NCBI GenBank assembly: GCA_937960625.1
Contig: CALGPD010000324.1
Location: 1 to 13,918, forward strand
Source of the DNA: an uncultured Spirochaetia bacterium
GTDB taxonomy: Bacteria > Spirochaetota > CALGPD01
Length of the DNA: 13,918 nt
Direction: 5' to 3'
Shown one piece after another: positions 7,386 through 13,918 of the stretch. Under the pieces are notes generated by a model that ran no database searches, was not told the DNA's origin, and saw only the letters and a list, made by a program, of their open reading frames with translations. Within the stretch, counting starts at the first letter, position 1; each line of letters opens with the position of its first letter. The position numbers and the translations under genes are program-made.

Positions 7386-7399
7386 AATTATGATAAATG

Positions 7400-7423
7400 A
7401 AAACCCCGGCAAAAAACCGGGGT
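7400..7423 (-). terminator. Rho-independent terminator after groES
   Basis: On the minus strand ACCCCGG (7423-7417), a seven-base loop TTTTTTG and CCGGGGT (7409-7403) form a GC-rich 7-bp hairpin followed by TTTC. It stands out against the AT-rich background and lies 22 bases after the groES stop. The U-tract is short, so read-through into holA is plausible. There is no T-tract on the plus strand, so it does not look bidirectional. Confidence 0.65.
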
Positions 7424-7444
7424 ATTAAATATAAATTTATGGCT

Positions 7445-7708
7445 TTATTCTACAATGGCAATAACATCATCTATTTTTACTATAAGATGTTCAGCGCCAT
7501 CAATTTTTATCTGAGTACCGGCGTACTTGTCATAAATAACTCTATCATTAACTTTAACGTTAACGTCTTCGCTATCTCCAACAGCAATTACAAGACCTTC
7601 CTGGGTCTTTTCTTGTGCAGTTGCAGGAATGAAGATTCCGCCGGAAGTCTTTTCTTCTGCCATAAGAACCTTTAGTAAAACTCTATCACCGAGTGGTTTT
7701 ACAGCCAT
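7445..7708 (-). CDS. groES: Co-chaperonin GroES (Hsp10)
   Basis: An 87-residue GroES, the lid of the GroEL folding chamber. It has the N-terminal strand VKPLGDRVLLKVL, the mobile loop that docks on GroEL (EEKTSGGIFIPATAQEKTQEG, the hydrophobic tripeptide being I-F-I), the VIAVGD strand, and the C-terminal KIDGAEHLIVKIDDVIAIVE. It is slightly shorter than the usual 94-97 residues, with a reduced region around the roof loop. AAGGAGGA (7714-7721) precedes the ATG by five bases. GroEL does not follow; a terminator and holA do. Separate groES and groEL loci are known in Borrelia and Treponema. No CIRCE operator is visible upstream, so HrcA control is not supported. Confidence 0.96.
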   Translation of the reverse strand: MAVKPLGDRVLLKVLMAEEKTSGGIFIPATAQEKTQEGLVIAVGDSEDVNVKVNDRVIYDKYAGTQIKIDGAEHLIVKIDDVIAIVE

Positions 7709-7743
7709 TTAAGTCCTCCTTAAACTACTAAAGTGTAGCATTT

Positions 7744-7772
7744 AAGATAATACCCTTTAACAGTATAGTCAA
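7744..7772 (-). promoter_or_regulatory. Sigma-70-type promoter for groES
   Basis: On the minus strand TTGACT (7772-7767) and TATCTT (7749-7744) are separated by 17 bases, giving a start near 7737 and a leader of about 30 bases that contains the strong Shine-Dalgarno. No inverted repeat resembling CIRCE overlaps it. Confidence 0.45.
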
Positions 7773-7789
7773 ATTCATATATAAAAACT

Positions 7790-7817
7790 TGACCTTCACA
7801 AATTAAAAAAGTAAGAT
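7790..7817 (+). promoter_or_regulatory. Weak candidate promoter for bioF
   Basis: TTGACC (7790-7795) and TAAGAT (7812-7817) with a 16-base spacer face bioF. If used, transcription would start at about the ATG itself (7824), giving a leaderless or nearly leaderless message, which fits the absence of any Shine-Dalgarno there. The -10 match is only partial. Confidence 0.22.
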
Positions 7818-7823
7818 TTTTCT

Positions 7824-8972
7824 ATGAAAAATTTTATAGATAAAAGAATACAGGATATTAAAGAAAAATCTCTTTTCAGAGAACTAAAACAAATTAACTC
7901 TTCTCAGGATAGAGAAATAATTGTAAACAATAAAAAAATATTAAATTTCTCATCAAACAATTATCTTGGTTTGGCAACAAACAAACAAATTATTAAGGCA
8001 ATAATCAAAGCAACGCAACAATGGGGTACAGGCGCAGGAGCCAGCAGGCTAATAAGCGGAAACCTTTCTTGTTATGAAGAGCTTGAAAATAGCATTGCAG
8101 GTTTTAAGTCAAGGCAAAGCGCTCTTGTCTATACAACTGGTTTCACAACTAATATTGGAATAATATCCGCTCTTGCAAAGGAAAACGATGCTATTATTAT
8201 TGACAGATTAAACCATGCGTCAATTATTGACGGCACAAAACTTTCAAAAGCAAGAAGGTTTGTATACAAACATTGCGACATGAATTCCCTTGAAAAAACC
8301 TTAAAACGATGCGAAAAGTATAATAACAAATTCGTTATAACTGATACTGTTTTTTCCATGGACGGAGATGTTGCACCTCTTACTGAAATAGTTATGCTTT
8401 GTGAAAAGTATAACGCAAGTTTGATTGTAGATGAAGCGCATGCTTTTGGGGTTTTTGGCAAATCCGGACAGGGAATGATGAATGAATTAAATTTAACGGG
8501 TAAAGCTTTAATTGATATGGGAACATTCAGTAAAGCTGCTGCCGGGCTTGGCGGATATGTCTGTTGTGATAAGAATTTAAAAGAATTATTGGTAAATACT
8601 TCTCGCAGTTTAATATACACAACGGGCTTAACTCCTGGTATTATTTGCGGAAACATTAAAGCTATTGAAATAATAGAAAGAATGGATAAGGAACGTAAAC
8701 ACTTAAAATACATTTCAGGTTATCTCCGTAGATATTTACAATCACATGGCTTTAATACAGGAAACAGTAATACGCAAATTATCCCTGTAATAATCGGCGG
8801 AAATGATGAAACTTTAAAAATTCAATCAAAACTTTTCGATAAAGGCTTTTTTGTGCCTGCGGTTAGATTTCCCACAGTACCCAAAGGCAGTGCCATATTA
8901 CGAATCAGCTTGATGTCGTCGCATAGTATTGAGGATATTGATAATCTGATATCTGAACTAAAAAACTTATAA
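7824..8972 (+). CDS. bioF: 8-amino-7-oxononanoate synthase (BioF-like alpha-oxoamine synthase)
   Basis: A 382-residue PLP enzyme of the alpha-oxoamine synthase family, joining pimeloyl-thioester and alanine in the first ring-forming step of biotin synthesis. Visible motifs: SNNYLGLA (44-51), GTGAGASRLISGN (68-80), the PLP-stacking histidine in LNHASIIDG (H131), DTVFSMDGDVAPL (174-186), DEAHAFG (203-209; D203 and H206), and the Schiff-base lysine in GTFSKAAAG (K237). The C-terminal VPAVRFPTVPKGSAILRISL block and VFSMDGDVAPL favour BioF over the related glycine C-acetyltransferase (Kbl), which remains the main alternative. No other biotin gene is in view. No Shine-Dalgarno is evident. The SMR gene follows after ten bases, so the two are probably co-transcribed. 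Confidence 0.82.
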   Translation: MKNFIDKRIQDIKEKSLFRELKQINSSQDREIIVNNKKILNFSSNNYLGLATNKQIIKAIIKATQQWGTGAGASRLISGNLSCYEELENSIAGFKSRQSALVYTTGFTTNIGIISALAKENDAIIIDRLNHASIIDGTKLSKARRFVYKHCDMNSLEKTLKRCEKYNNKFVITDTVFSMDGDVAPLTEIVMLCEKYNASLIVDEAHAFGVFGKSGQGMMNELNLTGKALIDMGTFSKAAAGLGGYVCCDKNLKELLVNTSRSLIYTTGLTPGIICGNIKAIEIIERMDKERKHLKYISGYLRRYLQSHGFNTGNSNTQIIPVIIGGNDETLKIQSKLFDKGFFVPAVRFPTVPKGSAILRISLMSSHSIEDIDNLISELKNL

Positions 8973-8982
8973 AGGATGGACT

Positions 8983-9306
8983 ATGAGTTGGATATTTTTA
9001 TTTTTTGCCATAATATTTGAAGTTTGCGGCACAACTAGTATAAAATTATCACAAGGTTTTAAAAAACCTTTGTACATTGTATTAATATTTTTTTTCTACT
9101 TTTTAAGCTTTCTTTTCTTAAGTTTTTCTGTAAAAAAAATAGATTTAAGCATTGCCTATGCTATATGGTCAGGCGTAGGAACATTATTTATTACAATAAT
9201 TTGTATAACTATATTAAAAGAGAAAGGTTCGGTATTAAAATTTATATCTATTGCTTTAATTATTATAGGAGTTGTTGGATTAAAATTATCAGGCAACACA
9301 AAATGA
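8983..9306 (+). CDS. Small multidrug resistance (SMR) family transporter, EmrE/QacE-like
   Basis: A 107-residue protein with four membrane helices, acting as an inner-membrane antiparallel dimer that exchanges protons for cationic or guanidinium compounds. The essential glutamate is present in helix 1 (E13, in IIFEVCGTT). The SMR signature AYAIWSGVG lies at 58-66, giving the substrate-pocket Tyr59 and Trp62, and the fourth dimerisation helix has the glycine pattern IIIGVVGLKLSG. The AYAIWSGVG form is that of the EmrE/Qac branch rather than SugE/Gdx, but substrate cannot be read from sequence. AAGGATGG precedes the ATG. It lies ten bases after bioF in the same direction, an association with no obvious metabolic reason. 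It converges with the lipoprotein gene three bases away. Confidence 0.92.
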   Translation: MSWIFLFFAIIFEVCGTTSIKLSQGFKKPLYIVLIFFFYFLSFLFLSFSVKKIDLSIAYAIWSGVGTLFITIICITILKEKGSVLKFISIALIIIGVVGLKLSGNTK

Positions 9307-9309
9307 AAA

Positions 9310-10329
9310 TCATGAAAACTTAATCATTGATAATACTTTATTAATATGATTATGAATATTTCGTGAGACATCTTTCATTGAATAAACAACCAGGAGTTCG
9401 AAAATCTTTTTATTTTTAATAAAATAATACTTTTTCACCACACTATAAGTTTCTTCATCAGAATTTCTAGATTCAGTGGGAATGTTTGTAAATATTGTCA
9501 ATAACGAAGATACACCAAATATTTTTTCAGTACGCTGGATTGCCTCATATTTTTTAGCCTTCATTTCTTTTAGAAATTCCAACCTTATCCTGAGCATTTT
9601 ATTGGTAATTTCCTTTATTGACTTTTTACTATAATTCCGAAGTAATTTTAAACTTACTAATACAATTTTATCTTTATAACCCAAAGAAGATATCTCCCCC
9701 GTGTTTGTAGATAATCCAAAAACCCAATCTTTTGGGCAAAAAACAGTAATACCATAGCGTTTTCTGTATTTTAAACGGGAATCTTTAAAAAATTTCATAG
9801 ATGCAAAAATATTTTTTGAATAAAAAACCAATTTTTTTAATAATCCGGATATCTTATGCGTTTCGATTTCTTTTTTAGTAACAATATACGTAATGGTTAA
9901 TTCATATAAAAAGCCATCTATTAGAAAAACTATTGTTACAATGGGATAAACATCTCTGAAATAGCCTTGCAGCAAATAAAAATATGTCTGACCAATATTA
10001 CTGACGTAAATATTATCAAAATCGCATTTATCTCTTTTAGAAAAATAATCCCTGACAACAGTTTTCAAATTATATAATTTACGCCGGAATGGAAATCTTT
10101 TTAAATAACCGTTAATTCTTTTGTCTTCGGATGTAAATTTTATTTGAATATCTATTTCATCCTTTTGAGAAAGAAAATTCCAATTTTCAGGAATTTTAAT
10201 AAGATAAGAATCTCCACTATGTACAAAAAAGGGTTTTATTTTCTTAAATTTAAAACTTGCTTTTTCAATAGATGTAGAACACGAAATTATAAATATAAAA
10301 AAAATAATGCTATAAATTTTTATCCGCAT
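9310..10329 (-). CDS. Uncharacterised lipoprotein with two tandem PsbP/DcrB-like repeats
   Basis: A 339-residue protein with a lipoprotein signal (hydrophobic residues 5-14, lipobox IISC, lipidated Cys17), so probably membrane-anchored in the periplasm. It looks internally duplicated. Residues about 41-169 and 182-338 each open with a strand plus Pro-x-x-Trp (YLIKIPENWNF; GITVFCPKDWVF), continue with alternating strands, and end with a strand pair and helix (FLYELTITY...GLLKKLVF; IFELLVVYS...VLSMIKF). That plan resembles small PsbP/DcrB/LpqN-like alpha-beta domains, but I cannot assign a named family. It overlaps the moxR 3' end by 20 bases and has AGGAA (10340-10344) upstream, so it is very likely translated from the same mRNA. 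Function unknown; it may be a client or partner of the MoxR system. Confidence 0.75.
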   Translation of the reverse strand: MRIKIYSIIFFIFIISCSTSIEKASFKFKKIKPFFVHSGDSYLIKIPENWNFLSQKDEIDIQIKFTSEDKRINGYLKRFPFRRKLYNLKTVVRDYFSKRDKCDFDNIYVSNIGQTYFYLLQGYFRDVYPIVTIVFLIDGFLYELTITYIVTKKEIETHKISGLLKKLVFYSKNIFASMKFFKDSRLKYRKRYGITVFCPKDWVFGLSTNTGEISSLGYKDKIVLVSLKLLRNYSKKSIKEITNKMLRIRLEFLKEMKAKKYEAIQRTEKIFGVSSLLTIFTNIPTESRNSDEETYSVVKKYYFIKNKKIFELLVVYSMKDVSRNIHNHINKVLSMIKFS

Positions 10330-11302
10330 ATTTAATAGCTTCCTGAATAATATTTTTCGTTGTTATATTTGCGCTAAAAGCTCCATACCCCATGATAATC
10401 CTATGCATTAATACGTTTTCTGCAATAAATTTAATGTGTTCGGTTGAAACTCCATTGTCACCGTGTAAAGCTGCTGCTGCTTTGGAGGCTAATACTAAAT
10501 ATTGGGATGCTCTTGGCCCTGCTCCATACCTTACAAATTCCTTGCTTATGTTTAAAAAGCCTGATTCAGGGCGGGTTGCTTTAACAATGTTTACAATATA
10601 TTCAACGAGTTTTTCCGATATAGGAATTTTTTGGATAAAATTTTGAATATCTTTTAATTCATCTTTATTTATAACGGGATTTATATCTTCTACATCAAAA
10701 AACGTCGGTTTTAATGCAATTTGAATTTCTTCTTCGTGTTTTGGATAGGAAATTTCAATTGAAAAGAAAAACCTATCTAACTGCGCTTCAGGCAAAGGAT
10801 ACGTTCCTTCAAGCTCAATAGGGTTTTCCGTTGCAAGAACAAAAAACGGGTATTCCAGTTCATAAGTTTTTCCAAAAACCGTAACTTTATATTCCTGCAT
10901 TGCCTGTAATAAAGCAGCTTGAGTTTTTGGAGGAGTCCGGTTAATTTCATCTGCCAAAATGATGTTAGAAAAAATAGGGCCTTTGATGAATTTAAATTCT
11001 TTTCCACCGTTTTTACTTTCTTCAATCAATTCACTTCCAATTATATCTGAAGGCATAAGATCCGGGGTAAACTGAATACGCTTAAAATCCACGCTTAATG
11101 CCCGGGCAAGAGACGAAACAATCAGAGTTTTCGCAAGCCCCGGCATACCGTGTAATATACAATGGCCTCTGGAAACTAAAGCAATGATAAATTTTTCTAT
11201 TACATGTTTTTGGCCAATAATACACTTTGAAAGTTCATTAAATATATCTTGTTTAAACTTTGCAATCTGCTTTACAAAATCATTGCTGTCAGGAGTTTCC
11301 AC
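10310..11302 (-). CDS. MoxR-family AAA+ ATPase
   Basis: A 330-residue AAA+ ATPase of the MoxR family, cytoplasmic chaperone-like ATPases that mature or activate partner proteins, often with von Willebrand A proteins. Key elements are intact: Walker A GMPGLAKT (52-59), Walker B IILADEINR (114-122), the PPKTQAALLQAMQE helix, sensor 1 VLATENP (145-151), the arginine finger region PEAQLDRFFF (161-170) and sensor 2 GPRASQY (252-258). The start is GTG at 11300-11302, with AGGAG (11309-11313) six bases upstream. The usual MoxR companions (DUF58, VWA, transglutaminase or aerotolerance genes) are absent. Instead it follows the 29-residue COX24-like gene by 13 bases and overlaps a lipoprotein gene. Confidence 0.93.
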   Translation of the reverse strand: METPDSNDFVKQIAKFKQDIFNELSKCIIGQKHVIEKFIIALVSRGHCILHGMPGLAKTLIVSSLARALSVDFKRIQFTPDLMPSDIIGSELIEESKNGGKEFKFIKGPIFSNIILADEINRTPPKTQAALLQAMQEYKVTVFGKTYELEYPFFVLATENPIELEGTYPLPEAQLDRFFFSIEISYPKHEEEIQIALKPTFFDVEDINPVINKDELKDIQNFIQKIPISEKLVEYIVNIVKATRPESGFLNISKEFVRYGAGPRASQYLVLASKAAAALHGDNGVSTEHIKFIAENVLMHRIIMGYGAFSANITTKNIIQEAIKYADKNL

Positions 11303-11315
11303 GTCAGGCTCCTAT

Positions 11316-11405
11316 TTATTTTTTCTTATGTCGATTTTTTCTAAGCTTCTTTTTTCTTTTATGAGTTCTCATTTTAGCTTTTCTTCTTTTTTTACCGCTA
11401 GGCAT
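11316..11405 (-). CDS. AURKAIP1/COX24 (mS38-like) domain micro-protein, 29 residues
   Basis: A very short gene encoding 29 residues, beginning MPSGKKRRKAKMRTHKRKK and ending KLRKNRHKKK. This closely matches the tiny basic proteins annotated in Bacteroidota and other phyla as AURKAIP1/COX24 domain-containing, the bacterial counterpart of mitoribosomal mS38. They are thought to bind the small ribosomal subunit. Over half the residues are Lys or Arg, and the THKRKKxLRKNRHK core is intact. Reality of the gene is supported by AGGTGG (11412-11417), six bases before the ATG, and by a proper TAA stop at 11316-11318. moxR begins 13 bases downstream, so this is probably the first gene of a three-gene operon. 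Ribosome association is inference from the family. Confidence 0.85.
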   Translation of the reverse strand: MPSGKKRRKAKMRTHKRKKKLRKNRHKKK

Positions 11406-11607
11406 GAAAAACCACCTCTCAATATTTATTCTATACCCAAAATTAATGGACGAATATCAAATATAGTAAAAGTTATATTGAAATTCAAACAGAGAATTGA
11501 TTCTTAAAAAAAATAACGTTTTCATTATATTTTTAAAACGAATTTTAACAAAAAATTAATTACTTCCTTAACAGTTTAATCTTATAATTTTTAGAGGACT
11601 AATTTTA

Positions 11608-11631
11608 TTGAATAAAGATATAAAAAGATGA
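11608..11631 (+). other. Possible seven-codon leader ORF overlapping the phosphatase start
   Basis: AGAGGA (11593-11598) precedes a TTG at 11608 by nine bases. This opens a seven-codon frame (M N K D I K R) that stops at TGA 11629-11631, overlapping the phosphatase ATG as ATGA. The phosphatase ATG itself has no Shine-Dalgarno, so translational coupling could explain how it is initiated. This may equally be chance in AT-rich DNA. Confidence 0.25.
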
Positions 11632-12992
11632 ATAAAATAGACAATGCACTTTGCAAAAAGTACTATAATACTTTATTGGAAGAACTGGAATATATTACTA
11701 AATTAAATTATAAAATTCACATGGGTATGGATTTTATTGACCTTATAAATCAGGTATTATACTCACTTAGAAAAATTGTGCATTTTGACGGATGCAATTT
11801 TTCATTAATAGACGAAAACGGAAAGATGAAGCTTCACCCTATAAGGTTTGAAGAAATTACTGATAAACTTACTAGTAAAATTCCAAATGAAATCATTGAA
11901 TATTTATTCACGCTTGAGTTTGATTATGAAACAAGCCCTATCTGGATTTGTAAGGTTGCAAGAGAAGATACTGAAATATATATTCCGGAAATAAAAAGCA
12001 CTGAAGATTATCCTGAGGCTAAAATGTTATTGGAAACATTAGGAATTACTTCCATGTTCTATCTGCCAATTAAACTGGAAAACAGGATAATGGGAACTCT
12101 GGCTTTTAGCAATTACGGCGGAACAATGTATTTAGATGAATTTGAAAAAGATATAATAAGAAGACGCACTGTAATTATAGCAAGAGCAATTGAGAACTCA
12201 CGAATATACAATCAAATAAAAAAACAAAACAATGAACTTGAAAAATATAGAAACAATATTGACAACGATTTAATACTTGCAAACAAGATTCAACAGAGTT
12301 TTGTTCCCATTAAATTACCCCAAATTGAAAATGTTATTATTTCTGCAAAATATATTCCTATGCATACTGTGGGTGGTGATTATTATGATTTCATAGAAAT
12401 AGATAATCATTCATTTGGAGTATTAATTACTGATGTTTCAGGGCATGGTATTCAAGCAGCATTAATAACGGGTATGCTGAAAATGATTGTTGAAAGCGAA
12501 AAAGCAAAATCCATAGCACATGAGCCTGATAACTTTTTAAACTTTATTAACAATGCAGTAATAAATAAAATTGCCGGAAACTTTATAACAGCGATTTATG
12601 TATATTTTAATTTGAAAGTAAAAAAAATAAAGATTTGCTGTGCAGGCCATCAGCCTTTATATATAATAAACCAAAATTCAATTACAGGCATACACCCTAA
12701 AGGACGGATTCTAGGATTTAGTAGAAATATTGATTTTGAAACTATCGAAATGGATATTGAAAAAAACAGCAGATATTTCTTTTATACGGACGGGCTGGTT
12801 GAAACACTAAATGAAAAAGCACAGACTTTTGAAGAAAGCTTAATAGAAATCTTAAAAAATCATAATCAAGTAAACCCTGAGAATTTAAATTCCTTAATTA
12901 TACAAAGGCTTAAAAAACACGCTACCGGTAAACAGCATTTTGATGATGATATTGCAATGGTAACAATTGACTGTTTCAGAACAAAAAAATAA
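11628..12992 (+). CDS. GAF-domain PP2C/SpoIIE-type serine phosphatase (RsbU-like)
   Basis: A 454-residue cytoplasmic signalling protein. A GAF sensor domain (about residues 30-195) is joined by a short helical linker (195-225, typical signalling coiled coil) to a PP2C-type phosphatase domain (about 235-450). Metal-binding acidic motifs are complete: GGDYYDF (249-255), DVSGHG (269-274), AGHQPLY (339-345), YTDGLVE (386-392) and the closing FDDDIAMV (438-445). Such proteins dephosphorylate anti-sigma-factor antagonists in partner-switching cascades. No RsbV/RsbW-like partner is near, so its target is not visible. The GAF ligand is unknown. No transmembrane segment is seen. The stop codon abuts the trpC stop on the other strand with no gap. 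Confidence 0.92.
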   Translation: MNKIDNALCKKYYNTLLEELEYITKLNYKIHMGMDFIDLINQVLYSLRKIVHFDGCNFSLIDENGKMKLHPIRFEEITDKLTSKIPNEIIEYLFTLEFDYETSPIWICKVAREDTEIYIPEIKSTEDYPEAKMLLETLGITSMFYLPIKLENRIMGTLAFSNYGGTMYLDEFEKDIIRRRTVIIARAIENSRIYNQIKKQNNELEKYRNNIDNDLILANKIQQSFVPIKLPQIENVIISAKYIPMHTVGGDYYDFIEIDNHSFGVLITDVSGHGIQAALITGMLKMIVESEKAKSIAHEPDNFLNFINNAVINKIAGNFITAIYVYFNLKVKKIKICCAGHQPLYIINQNSITGIHPKGRILGFSRNIDFETIEMDIEKNSRYFFYTDGLVETLNEKAQTFEESLIEILKNHNQVNPENLNSLIIQRLKKHATGKQHFDDDIAMVTIDCFRTKK

Positions 12993-13784
12993 CTATTTAA
13001 AGTTTTTCAACTGCTTCAACTTTGCGCCAACGTCTTTCTCGCGCATCAATGCTTCACCAATTAAAACACCTCTTGCACCGGCATCAAAAACGCGTTTAAC
13101 ATCCTGAGCATGATTAATCCCTGATTCGCTAACAACGACTTTGTTTTCCGGTATTTTTTTTATTAAATCTTCAGTTGTTTTTAAATCCGTTTTAAACGTT
13201 TTTAAATTACGGTTATTTATTCCTATTAAGTGAGCATCAACGTTTAATGCTTTATTTAAATCCTGTTCATCGTGAATTTCCAATAAAACACCGAGATTAA
13301 ACCTGCAAGCCGTATGATACAAACTTTTAAGCTTTTTTTCGTCCATTACCGCTGCAATGAGTAATATGGCATCAGCGCCGAATAAAACCGCCTCATATAT
13401 TTGATAATCATCAATTATAAAGTCTTTACGCAGCAAAGGTACATCAACGTTTTCGCTAATATCAGATAAATATTTAAGTTTGCCTTTAAAAAATTTCTCA
13501 TCAGTTAAAACCGAGATGGCGCCGGCGCCGTTTGCGGCATAAGCTTTGGCAATTTCAACGTGATTAAAGTTTTTACGGATTATCCCTTTGGAAGGTGACG
13601 CTTTTTTTACTTCGCAAATAAAGGCCATGTTTTCTTTAGTAAATGCTCTATAAAACGTATTGGATATTTCATGCTGATCGGCAAGCATTTCCGCTGTTTC
13701 TTCAAGAATTTCTTGAGGCTGGGATTTTTTCTTTTTCCCTATTTCTTTCTTTTTATGTTTAATGATTTTTTCTAATATATCCAT
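12993..13784 (-). CDS. trpC: Indole-3-glycerol phosphate synthase
   Basis: A 263-residue TIM-barrel enzyme that closes the indole ring in tryptophan synthesis, converting CdRP to indole-3-glycerol phosphate. Active-site blocks are all present: CEVKKASPSKG (57-67, with catalytic K60), PLLRKDFIIDDYQIYEA (116-132, K120), LLEIHD (167-172, E169), IGINNRNLKTF (187-197, N190), VSESGI (218-223) and GVLIGEALM (239-247). The N-terminal helical extension is lysine-rich (HKKKEIGKKKK). Length is normal and it is not fused to TrpF. No other trp gene lies in the window, though the gene's 5' side is near the window edge. The ATG has only a poor Shine-Dalgarno (GGAT about 12 bases upstream). Confidence 0.95.
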   Translation of the reverse strand: MDILEKIIKHKKKEIGKKKKSQPQEILEETAEMLADQHEISNTFYRAFTKENMAFICEVKKASPSKGIIRKNFNHVEIAKAYAANGAGAISVLTDEKFFKGKLKYLSDISENVDVPLLRKDFIIDDYQIYEAVLFGADAILLIAAVMDEKKLKSLYHTACRFNLGVLLEIHDEQDLNKALNVDAHLIGINNRNLKTFKTDLKTTEDLIKKIPENKVVVSESGINHAQDVKRVFDAGARGVLIGEALMREKDVGAKLKQLKNFK

Positions 13785-13861
13785 TAAATTAATTTATCCG
13801 TTGTCTTTATTTTAGTCAAATATTAATACGAATACAGGACAATAAAATTTTCTTTGCTTTT

Positions 13862-13890
13862 CTAATAAAAACGTCTTTTTCATAAGTCAA
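13862..13890 (-). promoter_or_regulatory. Candidate promoter for trpC
   Basis: On the minus strand TTGACT (13890-13885) and TATTAG (13867-13862) are separated by 17 bases, giving a leader of about 70 bases. A second TTGACT lies closer (13819-13814), but its only -10 candidate (TAAATT) would place the start almost on the ATG. No Trp-codon leader peptide or attenuator hairpin is visible. Confidence 0.3.
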
Positions 13891-13918
13891 TTCACGTTTT
13901 TAGTTGATTATTATGTAA

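Noticed and set aside
6877..7675. Two plus-strand frames opposite holA and groES
   Set aside because: Both are antisense to confidently identified genes and show no family resemblance or Shine-Dalgarno.
7721..7760. Possible CIRCE operator upstream of groES
   Set aside because: The sequence near AAGTGTAGCA only superficially resembles one half-site; no TTAGCACTC-N9-GAGTGCTAA inverted repeat exists.
8129..8713. A 194-codon open frame on the minus strand within bioF
   Set aside because: It is antisense to a well-supported enzyme, matches no family and has no ribosome binding site; long antisense frames are common opposite conserved genes.
11184..11507. A 107-codon plus-strand frame covering the moxR start and the 29-residue gene
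   Set aside because: It is opposite two genes with good starts and family matches; its Phe/Ser-rich product is what antisense of Lys-rich codons gives.
13811..13882. A 23-codon minus-strand frame upstream of trpC as a trp leader peptide
   Set aside because: It has no tryptophan codons, no Shine-Dalgarno and no alternative hairpins, so attenuation is unsupported.

Overview
The window is AT-rich DNA (roughly 30% GC by eye) from a bacterium with flagella and a periplasm. Three features suggest Spirochaetota or a close relative. First, the flagellin at 3828-4694 has the spirochaete FlaB-type N-terminus (MIIxH...) and the internal SMWFHVGANMDQR block. Second, groES stands alone without groEL, as I recall for Borrelia and Treponema. 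Third, the M23 peptidase has an N-terminal segment resembling spirochaetal homologues as I remember them. This is inference from remembered families, not a database result. No rRNA, tRNA, IS element, phage gene or CRISPR array is visible. The longest gene-free stretches are under 250 bases.

Layout. 89-609 (minus): a two-gene toxin-antitoxin module (unstable antitoxin, then a ParE/RelE-like toxin). 690-2884 (minus): folP, then an exported M16 protein that has lost all its zinc ligands. 2986-5788 (plus): two small uncharacterised helical proteins, a FlaB-type flagellin and a membrane-anchored M23 peptidase; sigma-28-like sites precede the first small gene and the flagellin. 6030-6335 (plus): an orphan 101-residue protein with a very strong ribosome binding site. 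6459-7708 (minus): groES, a hairpin terminator, then holA. 7824-9306 (plus): bioF and an SMR-family exporter. 9310-11405 (minus): a 29-residue mS38/COX24-like basic protein, a MoxR ATPase and a duplicated-domain lipoprotein, probably one operon. 11628-12992 (plus): a GAF plus PP2C-type (RsbU/SpoIIE) phosphatase. 12993-13784 (minus): trpC.

Most of the window is core metabolism and housekeeping (folate, biotin and tryptophan steps, clamp loader, co-chaperonin) mixed with motility and envelope genes. Biosynthetic genes are scattered singly rather than in pathway operons. The best candidates for undescribed biology are the small proteins at 2986-3168, 3290-3640 and 6030-6335, the MoxR-lipoprotein pair headed by the 29-residue gene, and the inactive M16 protein without a visible partner. 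I found no convincing complete new multi-gene system.

Start codons were revised where Shine-Dalgarno (SD) placement or family alignment argued against the longest reading: M16 (2030), the first small gene (2986), flagellin (3828), M23 (4787 favoured, 4775 possible) and holA (7385).
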